In this document: positions 50,776 to 57,901 of the stretch, piece after piece
Position numbering within the stretch: the first letter of the stretch is position 1
How the letters are laid out: each line of letters begins with the position of its first letter
NCBI GenBank assembly: GCA_017511465.1
Contig: JAFWJU010000068.1
Location: 1-57,901 of the forward strand
Length of the DNA: 57,901 bases
Origin: Eggerthellaceae bacterium
GTDB lineage: Bacteria; Actinomycetota; Coriobacteriia; Coriobacteriales; Eggerthellaceae
Reading direction: 5' to 3'
Translations under genes and position numbers: made by a program
Notes under the pieces: model-generated
What the model saw: only the letters and a program-made list of their open reading frames with translations
Database searches by the model: none
What the model was told of the DNA's origin: nothing

Positions 50776-51888
50776 ATGACATACCTCGGCGAGGCCATCC
50801 CGAAACTGGGATTCGGGTTGATGAGGCTTCCAAAACTGGAAGACAGCACGATTGACGTCGAGCAAGTCAAGCAAATGGTCGACGAGTTCCTCGCGGCCGG
50901 CTGCACGTACTTCGACACGGCACGCGCATACGACGGCTCCGAAGCGGCCATCAAAAAGGCACTCGTCGAGCGTTACCCGCGCGAGAGCTACCAACTTGCC
51001 ACGAAGAACGCCGCTTGGATAAAGGCGAAAGACGCCGCCGAGGCCCGTGCCGACTTCGACATCTCGCTCGAGCAGACGGGTGCGGGATACTTCGATTTCT
51101 ACCTCATCCACAACACGGGCGGTCCGCGCACGGCTGTCTTCGACAAGTTCGAGATGTGGGATTTCGTGAAACAGCTGAAAGCCGACGGCAAGGTGCGCCA
51201 CATTGGCTTCTCGCACCATGACAACGCCGAACGGCTCGACGAGATCATGACCGCGCATCCCGAGATGGAGTTCGTGCAGCTGCAGGTGAACTACGCCGAC
51301 TGGGACAATGCCAACACGCAGTCGCGCAAATGCGTCGAAGTCGCCGTCAAGCATGGCTTGCCCGTCGTCATCATGGAGCCGGTGCGCGGTGGCACGCTGG
51401 CCACACCGCCCGCCCCGGTGGCCGAGGTGCTCAGCGCGGCAAACCCCGACCGCTCGTTCCCCGATTGGGCGCTGCGCTTCGCCATGGGCGTGCCTAACCT
51501 GATCACGGTGCTGTCGGGCATGTCGAACCTGCAGCAAATGCGGGAAAACCTGCAAACATGGCGCACATACGAGCCGCTGACCGACGATGAGATGGCCACA
51601 TTGCGCCGTGCAAAGGAAAAGCTGGACGAGCTTCTGGACAACCCGTGCACCAACTGCCAGTACTGCATGAAATCGTGCCCGAAGGACATCCGCATCGCGC
51701 CCATCATGGAAGCGCTCAACCGCGCCGGGATGTACGGCGTGAACAACGGGAAGAACTGGTTTGGTTTCCAGACGGCTGCCGGCGGCAAAGCATCCGAGTG
51801 CATTCAGTGCTTCCAATGCGAGGCCGCCTGCCCGCAGCACATCGAGATTGTCGGCAAGCTCGAGCGCGCTGCCCAGCTGTTCGAATAA
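50776..51888 (+). CDS. Aldo-keto reductase with C-terminal 4Fe-4S domain (1)
   Basis: 370 aa. Residues 1-270 are an AKR barrel (LGFGLMRLPK, YFDTARAYDGSE, YFDFYLIHNTGGP, HIGFSHHDN, VIMEPVRGGTLA). Residues 285-370 carry ferredoxin-type Cys (PCTNCQYCMKSCPKDI and CIQCFQCEAACPQHIEI) for one or two clusters. Such enzymes are frequent in anaerobes and of mostly unknown substrate. GAGGAAAG precedes the ATG. A related gene follows after 21 bases, a tandem pair that looks like duplication and divergence. Confidence 0.92.
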   Translation: MTYLGEAIPKLGFGLMRLPKLEDSTIDVEQVKQMVDEFLAAGCTYFDTARAYDGSEAAIKKALVERYPRESYQLATKNAAWIKAKDAAEARADFDISLEQTGAGYFDFYLIHNTGGPRTAVFDKFEMWDFVKQLKADGKVRHIGFSHHDNAERLDEIMTAHPEMEFVQLQVNYADWDNANTQSRKCVEVAVKHGLPVVIMEPVRGGTLATPPAPVAEVLSAANPDRSFPDWALRFAMGVPNLITVLSGMSNLQQMRENLQTWRTYEPLTDDEMATLRRAKEKLDELLDNPCTNCQYCMKSCPKDIRIAPIMEALNRAGMYGVNNGKNWFGFQTAAGGKASECIQCFQCEAACPQHIEIVGKLERAAQLFE

Positions 51889-51909
51889 GGCAAAGCAAGG
51901 GGAGAGATT

Positions 51910-53049
51910 ATGCAGTACTACGAATTCAAGGACATCAAGCTATCGGCACTCGGGTTCGGCGCCATGCGCTTGCCGGTTATCGACGGCGATGACAACCGCA
52001 TCGAGGAAACCGAAGCGACCGCGATGGTTGATTACGCTTACGAGCACGGCATCAACTACTTCGACACTGCCTGGGGTTACCACGGTGGCAACTCCGAGCG
52101 GATCCTTGGCCGCGCATTGGCACGCTACCCGCGCGAGTCGTTCTACCTGGCCGACAAGTTCCCAGGCTACGACGTGTCGAACTTCGGCAACCACGAGCAG
52201 ATCTTCGCTGAGCAGCTGAAACGCTGCGGTGTCGACCATTTCGACTTCTACCTGATGCACGACGTCTGCGAGCTGAACATCGAACAGTACCTTGACGACG
52301 CGAAATACGGGACGCTGTCGTTCTTCGTCGAGCAGGTGCGCGCCGGGCGCATAAAGCACCTCGGGTTCTCGACTCACGGCAATTACGAGACGTTCATGCG
52401 GTTTCTGGAAGCGTACGGGGACGTCGTCGAATTCTGCCAGATACAGCTGAACTACATGGATTGGGAATTCCAAAACGCGCGTGCAAAGGTGGAAGAGCTG
52501 TGCCGACGCGGGCTTGCCATCATGGTGATGGAACCGCTGCGTGGCGGCATTCTGGTATCGCTCGGCGATGACGACCTGCGACCCTTGCGCGCGCTGAGGC
52601 CCGATGCCAACGTCATCGAATGGGCATTTTCGTTCGTGCGGAACGCGCAGGGCGTGGGCACTGTTCTTTCGGGCATGTCCAACATGGAACAACTACGCGA
52701 AAACGTGGCCTTGTTCGAACGCGACGACACGCTGACGGCGGAAGAGCGCGATGCCCTGCTGGCGCTTGGGCGCAAGCTGGCCTCGGCGAAGGGCGTGCCG
52801 TGCACGGCTTGCCACTATTGCGTGTCGCATTGCCCGATGGATTTGGACATCCCGCGGCTACTCGAGCTGTACAACGAGCATCTGTCGCGGCCGGATTTCG
52901 CGTTTATCGCCCCCATGGCCCTTGGCGCCATGCCGCCCGAAAAGCACCCGAGCGCCTGCATTGCGTGCGGCGCTTGCACGCAAGTCTGCCCGCAGCAGAT
53001 AGACATCCCCGAGGCGCTGGCCGATTTCGCGCGCTTGATGGGCGAATAA
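51910..53049 (+). CDS. Aldo-keto reductase with C-terminal 4Fe-4S domain (2)
   Basis: 379 aa, same layout as the gene before it: AKR barrel (LGFGAMRLPVIDGDDN, NYFDTAWGYHGGNSE, FDFYLMHDVCE, LGFSTHGNYE, VMEPLRGG) and a C-terminal ferredoxin part (PCTACHYCVSHCPMDLDIP and CIACGACTQVCPQQIDIP). The first gene has an insertion/deletion difference around residues 15-30, so the two are clearly paralogues, not copies. GGGGAGAG precedes the start. They are probably co-transcribed and may form a complex. Confidence 0.92.
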   Translation: MQYYEFKDIKLSALGFGAMRLPVIDGDDNRIEETEATAMVDYAYEHGINYFDTAWGYHGGNSERILGRALARYPRESFYLADKFPGYDVSNFGNHEQIFAEQLKRCGVDHFDFYLMHDVCELNIEQYLDDAKYGTLSFFVEQVRAGRIKHLGFSTHGNYETFMRFLEAYGDVVEFCQIQLNYMDWEFQNARAKVEELCRRGLAIMVMEPLRGGILVSLGDDDLRPLRALRPDANVIEWAFSFVRNAQGVGTVLSGMSNMEQLRENVALFERDDTLTAEERDALLALGRKLASAKGVPCTACHYCVSHCPMDLDIPRLLELYNEHLSRPDFAFIAPMALGAMPPEKHPSACIACGACTQVCPQQIDIPEALADFARLMGE

Positions 53050-53063
53050 CCTGCCCTGAAAGA

Positions 53064-53082
53064 AAAGGCGGAAAGCGCCTTT
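53064..53082. terminator. Bidirectional terminator
   Basis: AAAGGCG and CGCCTTT pair perfectly around GAAAG, between the convergent aldo-keto reductase and ferrochelatase genes; the right arm touches the ferrochelatase stop codon. Confidence 0.7.
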
Positions 53083-54103
53083 ACAGGTGCTGCTCGATGA
53101 CGCGCTTTAGAACAGCGGCATGAGCCGGCGAGGACCCGAGCGTGGGCACCCATACGAAACGCCCCGAAGTGTTGCAGGCGGCTTGGATGTCCGTGCCGAC
53201 ATGGTCGACCGCAGGCTTTGCCGCCTCCCCTTCGAGCGCGGGGACCATCTCATGGGGCACGTCGTAGAGCGTCTCGAGGCAATCGAGCGAAAAACCGGGG
53301 CATGCGAACACGACGCGGAAGGAATCGTCGCGCCAGCCAACCAGCACGTCACGCGTAAGCGGACCGCTCCATTTGGAGGCATCGGGGCCGAACACGCTTT
53401 GGTATGCGACGGTGATGGAATCGACCGGCACGCCCAGCTCGTCGGCGAGTAGGCGGACCGATTCGGCGATTTGGGCGCGATACGTGTCGCCAGCCTGCTC
53501 GTCTTTCAGCGGAATGGCATGCAACGAAAGCAGCAACCTGTCGCCAGCATCGGAGGCGTAACCCACATCGCGAATCGACTGCGCCAAGATGGAGATGTAC
53601 CCTTCATCGTCATGATAGTTGTCGATGACCGTGGAAGGCGGATGCCAGCCGATGGCGTCTTGCGCGCGCCAGAATGCATCGACCACCGCCATCGTCGGCG
53701 AATAGGCGCTTTGGGGATACAGCGGTAGCAACACGATGCGATCGGCCCCCGCTTCGCGCAGGTCGCCGAGCACGCTTTCCAGCGATGGCTGGCCGTAGCT
53801 CATGGCGCTACGCACGATGACGCGCCCTTCGCCCTCGGCATTGAACAGCTGCTGTACCTGCTGCGCCAAATCGCGTGCTCCGGCAATGAGCGGCGAGCCT
53901 TCCTCCGTCCAGATGAAACGGTACCGTTCGGCCGAGGAGTACTTGCGCTTGGGCAGGATCTTCTTGGTCAGAAGCCATTTCCACACAGGCTTGGGCATCT
54001 GGCGAATACGGTCGTCCATGAGGAACTCGCGCAGGTACAGCTCGATATCGTCGGGTTCGGGCGATGCGGGCGAGCCCGTGTTTGCCAGAATGACGCCTAT
54101 CAT
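53081..54103 (-). CDS. hemH: Ferrochelatase
   Basis: 340 aa. Inserts iron into a porphyrin (protoporphyrin or, in many Gram-positives, coproporphyrin). Family motifs: GVILANTGSPASPEPDDIE, RVIVRSAMSYGQPSLESVL, LLPLYPQSAYSPT, the catalytic His in LLSLHAIPLKDEQAGDTY, TVAYQSVFGPDASKWSGP, and the acidic site near CPGFSLDCLETLYDV. Start 54103 follows GGGAGGTTCA. No other heme genes are visible in the window. It is divergent from a lipoprotein gene. Confidence 0.95.
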   Translation of the reverse strand: MIGVILANTGSPASPEPDDIELYLREFLMDDRIRQMPKPVWKWLLTKKILPKRKYSSAERYRFIWTEEGSPLIAGARDLAQQVQQLFNAEGEGRVIVRSAMSYGQPSLESVLGDLREAGADRIVLLPLYPQSAYSPTMAVVDAFWRAQDAIGWHPPSTVIDNYHDDEGYISILAQSIRDVGYASDAGDRLLLSLHAIPLKDEQAGDTYRAQIAESVRLLADELGVPVDSITVAYQSVFGPDASKWSGPLTRDVLVGWRDDSFRVVFACPGFSLDCLETLYDVPHEMVPALEGEAAKPAVDHVGTDIQAACNTSGRFVWVPTLGSSPAHAAVLKRVIEQHL

Positions 54104-54244
54104 TGAACCTCCCTGCGTTTTGGAACCCATCCCGTCAGCTGTGCGTGGATTGGACATCTAAAATCACATCCATTGTAACGGGATTGCAACTGGTTTTTAT
54201 TACAATGCACGCGGAAGGGCAACAACAATTGGATTGGAGGGGCC

Positions 54245-54844
54245 ATGAAGAAACTGGCAACCATAGTATGTGCGGCAGTGCTCGCGATGGCTTTAGCCGG
54301 ATGTGCGTCTGGCAACTCGGGCAGCGCGTCTGCAAGCTCGGCATCGAGCCCTGAAAGCGCTTCCACAGGGGCTTCAAGCGAAGCGTCTTCAAGCGCGGAA
54401 AGCTCTGGATCGGTTGGCGTTCCCAACCCATGGACCGATGCTGACAGCGCGCAGGCAGCTGCCGAAGGCGCTGGCGTGGGGTCGTTCGAAGTCGCCGATA
54501 ACCTGGGGCTTGACGACTTGAACCTATTTGACCCCGCATACAGCTACATGGAAGATATCGCCCAGGTGCAGCTGCAAGGCGGTGCCTTCGACGTGACCGT
54601 GCGCAAGAGCCTGACCACAGGCGGCATGGAACTGAGCGGCGACTATACCGATTATCCTGAATTCTGGGTCGCCGATATTGACGGCATCGAGGTATCATGC
54701 CATGGCTTCGAAGCGGGCAAGGCAGCTGCCTTCGAATGGTGTGCTGACGACGCCAACTACTCGGTGTTGTTCCGCGGTCTGGGCGGCGAGAACATGGCCG
54801 TCGACGAATCGGAAGTCGCCGCCATCATCGCGAATGTGAAATAG
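54245..54844 (+). CDS. Ser/Ala-rich lipoprotein of unknown function
   Basis: 199 aa. Signal and lipobox end at C20 (MALAGC), followed by a Ser/Ala/Glu linker to about residue 58. The folded part starts VPNPWTDADSAQAAAEGAGV and has YMEDIAQVQLQGGAFDVTVR; it resembles small lipoproteins with a DUF4367-like sensing fold, a low-confidence comparison. GATTGGAGGGGCC precedes the ATG at 54245. It is monocistronic, ending at a strong terminator. Confidence 0.83.
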   Translation: MKKLATIVCAAVLAMALAGCASGNSGSASASSASSPESASTGASSEASSSAESSGSVGVPNPWTDADSAQAAAEGAGVGSFEVADNLGLDDLNLFDPAYSYMEDIAQVQLQGGAFDVTVRKSLTTGGMELSGDYTDYPEFWVADIDGIEVSCHGFEAGKAAAFEWCADDANYSVLFRGLGGENMAVDESEVAAIIANVK

Positions 54845-54877
54845 AACGCACGCTTCAAGCATCTCCCGATAGGCGAA

Positions 54878-54915
54878 AAACGGGGCTGGGATGGCAAGCC
54901 GTCCCAGCCCCGTTT
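54878..54915 (+). terminator. Rho-independent terminator
   Basis: A perfect 14-bp stem (AAACGGGGCTGGGA / TCCCAGCCCCGTTT) with a 10-base loop; it serves the lipoprotein gene and, on the other strand, trxB. Confidence 0.88.
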
Positions 54916-54934
54916 CATACGATATGCGCTTTTG

Positions 54935-55852
54935 CTACTGGAGCGCGTTGATGTAACGGCATGCTGCCAATGCTGCGGAAGCGCCGTCGGCCGTGGCCGT
55001 CGTGATCTGGCGGATGGACTTGCTGCGGCAGTCGCCCGCGACGAACACGCCGGGGGTCTTCGTCGTGCAAGCCTCATCGGAGTCGAAGTATCCCCAGTCA
55101 TTGAGGTCGGCCAAGTCGGCGAACGCGTCGTTTTCGGGGATGAGTCCGATGGCGATGAACAGGCCATCGCAGTCGATTACCTGCGCCTCGCCCGACGTGC
55201 GGTCGGCGATCTCGACACCGCAGAGGCCGTCATCGCTCGTACGCAGCGCCTTGATGGCCGTGTTCGTGATGGTGTGCACGTTGGGACGCGAGAACAGGAT
55301 GTCTTGCAGCGTCTGCTCGCCGGTGAAGAACTCGAGGTCTTGCAGCATGACGACCTCGCCGCACTTCTCGGCCAACAGGATTGCCTCCTGCAACGCCGAG
55401 TTGCCGCCGCCGGCAACGCACACTTTCTTGCCAGAGTAGAAATCGCCATCGCATACTGCGCAGAACGAAATGCCATCGCCGACGAGGGCCTCCTCGCCGG
55501 GAAGGCCGAGCATACGGTGCTTGACGCCGGTCGCCAGGATGACGGCCTTGGCCTCGTGCTTCGAACCCTCCTCGGTGCGGACGACAAGCTTATCGCCCTG
55601 CACTTGGACGCCGGTCACGGTCTCGATTTCGATGTCGGCGCCCTGCTCGAGAATCTGCTCCATCATCATGTCCGCAAGTTCCATGCCCGAGACTGAGGTC
55701 ATGCCAGGATAGTTCTCGATCTTGGGCGATAGCGTCACCTGACCACCGAAGCCGCTTTTCTCGATGACCAATGCGCTCTTGCCGTTGCGAAGCGCGTACA
55801 AGGCTGCGGTCATACCCGCCGGCCCACCACCAACAACCACGATGTCATGCAT
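54935..55852 (-). CDS. trxB: Thioredoxin reductase
   Basis: 305 aa. FAD site VVVGGGPAGMTAALYALRNG, redox disulfide CAVCDGDF (about residues 134-137), NAD(P)H site VAGGGNSALQEA, C-terminal FAD site GVFVAGDCRSKSIRQITTA. It reduces thioredoxin-like proteins. The next gene upstream on the same strand encodes NrdD with a fused thioredoxin-like domain, a plausible substrate. GGGGGAAG precedes the ATG. The upstream region consists of tandem repeats, so its promoter may lie within them. Confidence 0.95.
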   Translation of the reverse strand: MHDIVVVGGGPAGMTAALYALRNGKSALVIEKSGFGGQVTLSPKIENYPGMTSVSGMELADMMMEQILEQGADIEIETVTGVQVQGDKLVVRTEEGSKHEAKAVILATGVKHRMLGLPGEEALVGDGISFCAVCDGDFYSGKKVCVAGGGNSALQEAILLAEKCGEVVMLQDLEFFTGEQTLQDILFSRPNVHTITNTAIKALRTSDDGLCGVEIADRTSGEAQVIDCDGLFIAIGLIPENDAFADLADLNDWGYFDSDEACTTKTPGVFVAGDCRSKSIRQITTATADGASAALAACRYINALQ

Positions 55853-55860
55853 ACTTCCCC

Positions 55861-56122
55861 CGTTCCAAGCGTAAGCAAAATGAGCCGCCCTCCGGCTCCT
55901 GTCAGAGCGGGAAGGCGTTCATGAGCGATTCTGCAGGCACAAACTTTCCCGCTCCAAGCGTAAGCAAAACGAGCCGCCCTCCGGTTCCTGCCGAAGCGTG
56001 AGGAGTTCATGAGCGATTCTGCAGGCACAAGCTTCACCTTTACTTAGGTTTAGCCGAAGCCAAGCGAATGAACCTCCTCCCGCTTCGGCAGGAACCGAGG
56101 AGCGGGACGTCTCGTTTTACTT
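55861..56122. repeat. 89-bp tandem duplication and long inverted repeat between nrdD and trxB
   Basis: Units 55861-55949 and 55950-56038 are direct copies with about ten differences. The second copy's 55961-56015 is also inverted relative to 56064-56122 (shared core GGTTCCTGCCGAAGCG), with the dispersed 50-bp repeat (copy B, 56018-56067) forming the loop. The right arm ends at the nrdD stop codon. The block fills nearly the whole 268-base gap. Confidence 0.82.
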
Positions 56123-57901
56123 AACGCTGCTTTATCCAGCCTTTGATGTCCGAGACACCGCGGTACTTCTCGAAGCCTTCGTCTTCGAACACCACGAGCG
56201 TCGGCGCCTGCTTGATGCCGTACTCGGCGACCAGCTCGCGCTCTTCGTCGGCGTTGCGCACCTCGTAGGCGACACCCGCCTTGTCGAGCATGGCCATGGC
56301 GGCCTTGCAGTTGGGGCACGTCGGCGTCTTGAACAGGATGGCCTTGGCCTCACCTTGCTCGATGGCCTCTTCGATCAGCGACCCTTCGGGCTCTTCGCCA
56401 CGCATCATGACCTGGGCTGGCTCGCAACAGCCGCGCTCCTGCGTGGCTTCCCAGATGACATCGTCGATTGGCGCGGGATTCGGGCCCTGGTGCGTCAGCG
56501 TGGAGCGGCCGATGTCGTAGACCTTGCGGTCCTTGTATTCCTGGGCCTTGCCGTCGTTCCAGTTCTGCACCGGACGGTAGTAGCCGGTGATGCGGCTGTA
56601 CACTTCGGTGTTTTCGCCGCAGTGCGGGCACGTGAACTGCTCGCCGGTCAAGTAGCCGTGGTTCTTGCACACCGAGTAGGTCGGCGACATGGTGTAGTAC
56701 GGAAGCTTGTAGTTCTCGGCGATCTTGCGCACCAAGTTGGCAGCGGCTTTCCAGTCGGGCAGCTTCTCGCCCAAGAAGGCGTGGAACACGGTGCCGGAGG
56801 TGTACAGGGTCTGCAGGTCGTCCTGGATGTCGAGCGCCGAGAAGACGTCCTCGGTGTAGCCGACGGGCAGGTGCGACGAGTTGGTGTAGTACGGCGTGCC
56901 GTTCATGTTGGCCGTGATGATGTCGGGGTACTGCTCCTTGTCGTGCTTGGCGAAGCGGTACGTGGTGGATTCGGCCGGCGTGGCCTCGAGGTTGTACAGG
57001 TCGCCGTACATCTCCTGGTAGTCGGACAGGCGCTCGCGCATGTGGTTGAGCACGTCGCGGGCGAAGCGCTGAACGCGCTCGTCGGTCAGGTCGGCTTGCA
57101 GCCACTTGGCGTTGAGGCCGACTTCGTTCATGCCGATGAGGCCGATGGTCGAGAAGTGGTTCTCGAAAGTGCCAGGTAACGCTTCGTGTACGGGTACAGG
57201 CCCTTGTCGAGCAACGTGGTGATAACCGTGCGCTTGGTCTTGAGGCTGCGAGCCGCGACGTCCATCAAACGGTTGAGGCGCTTGTAGAAGTCAGCCTCGT
57301 CCTCGGCCAAGTACGCGATGCGCGGCAAGTTGATGGTGACGACGCCGATGGAGCCGGTCGACTCGCCGCTGCCGAAGAAACCGCCGGACTTCTTGCGCAG
57401 CTCGCGCAGGTCGAGGCGCAGGCGGCAGCACATCGAACGGACATCGGAGGGCTCCATGTCGGAATTGATGTAGTTGCTGAAATACGGCGTGCCGTATTTT
57501 GCCGTCATCTCGAAGAGCAGCTTGTTGTTCTCGGTTTCCTCCCAGTTGAAGTCACGCGTGATGGAGTACGTGGGAATCGGGTACTGGAAACCGCGGCCGT
57601 TGGCGTCGCCTTCGATCATGATGTCGATGAAGCCCTTGTTGACCCTGTCCATTTCCCGTTCGCAATCGCCGTAGGTGAAGTCGAGCTCCTTGCCACCGAC
57701 GATGGCAGGCAGGTTCTTCAGGTCGTCGGGCACCGTCCAGTCCAGCGTGATGTTGGAGAACGGCGCCTGGGTGCCCCAGCGGCTCGGCGTGTTCACGCCG
57801 TAGATGAACGACTGGATGCACTGCTTGACTTCCTTCTGAGTCAGGTTGTCGATCTTGACGAACGGAGCAAGGTATGTGTCAAAGGACGAAAATGCCTGCG
57901 C
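56121..57901 (-). pseudogene. nrdD: Anaerobic ribonucleoside-triphosphate reductase with C-terminal thioredoxin-like domain; frameshifted, 5' end outside window
   Basis: Glycyl-radical enzyme that makes deoxynucleotides without oxygen. The upstream part (57901 to about 57172) reads through FSSFDTYLAPFVKIDN, GGFFGSGESTGSIGVVTINL and ends ...YPYTKRYL; the rest continues one frame over at ENHFSTIGLIGMNE. One missing G in a G run near 57172 explains the break; reading GGG instead of GG would join YLGTFENHF. Either a sequencing error or a real recent mutation. The rest is intact: zinc Cys pairs (FTCPHCGEN), glycyl-radical region RITGYYRPVQNWNDGK, and a fused thioredoxin/glutaredoxin-like domain (KTPTCPNCKAAMAMLDKAGV) at the end. 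The trxB gene follows. Confidence 0.88.

Noticed and set aside
1-57901. tRNA, rRNA or complete insertion sequence
   Set aside because: Gaps between genes were read on both strands; no TPsiC-type tRNA signature, rRNA segment or transposase frame was recognised. This was by eye and a tRNA scan would be decisive.

Overview
This is a GC-rich (roughly 60%), densely coded bacterial chromosome segment. The gene set suggests an anaerobic actinobacterium of the Coriobacteriia (Eggerthellaceae-like; genus not decidable here). The indicators are an anaerobic cobamide pathway with CbiET and CbiGH fusions, a cytoplasmic molybdopterin oxidoreductase, a complete tetrahydrofolate methyl branch, corrinoid methyltransferases, glycyl-radical NrdD, rubredoxin and ferredoxin enzymes, and lipoproteins with Ser/Ala-rich linkers. 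I found no tRNA, rRNA, CRISPR array, phage or intact insertion sequence.

Layout. 1-8929: cobamide ring-modification genes on the minus strand (cbiET, cbiJ, cbiGH, cbiF, cbiD), interleaved with plus-strand genes (an unrecognised protein, a phosphodiesterase, a flavin reductase-rubredoxin). 9020-10760: a toxin-antitoxin operon with a palindromic operator, a small zinc-ribbon gene and an XRE/zinc-ribbon regulator. 10847-16408: a minus-strand operon (molybdopterin enzyme, Fe-S subunit, Cys-pair mini-protein, URO-D-family methyltransferase) with a divergent TetR regulator. 16488-22891: a corrinoid/cobalt operon (lipoprotein, extracytoplasmic CbiK, binding protein, permease, ATPase, CbiL) behind a cobalamin riboswitch. 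23139-24043: an SDR gene preceded by three 21-bp tandem repeats at its promoter. 24133-30721: a one-carbon operon metVF-fhs-fchA-folD-folE-formate channel.

31104-38626: a quaternary-amine region. It holds a CDF transporter, an HTH-LicC-LicA three-domain protein, a divergent LicB-like permease, a small protein, an MttB-family methyltransferase, and, convergent with the latter, a LysR regulator fused to a methyltransferase-type corrinoid domain. 38747-50192: pckA, a metal chaperone with a CPC-type P-ATPase, a glutathione peroxidase/OhrR pair, an FtsX-type ABC exporter and a second P-type ATPase operon behind a DtxR-like box. 50193-57901: GNAT, two ferredoxin-tailed aldo-keto reductases, ferrochelatase, a lipoprotein, trxB and a frameshifted nrdD with a C-terminal thioredoxin-like domain.

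How it fits together (inference). Corrinoid methyltransferases (MttB-like, URO-D-like) could move methyl groups from methylated amines or methoxy compounds to tetrahydrofolate. The metVF-folD-fchA-fhs enzymes could then oxidise them to formate, or run the other way, with the co-transcribed FNT channel moving formate. The cbi genes and the riboswitch operon supply the cobamide.

The most unusual item is the single-chain LysR-corrinoid protein (37067-38626), a candidate transcription factor that reads the state of a bound cobamide. Several intergenic repeats (1168-1336, 16408-16478, 26557-26589, 30841-31076, 42731-43096, 55861-56122) look like REP/MITE-type elements, but no transposase is in the window.
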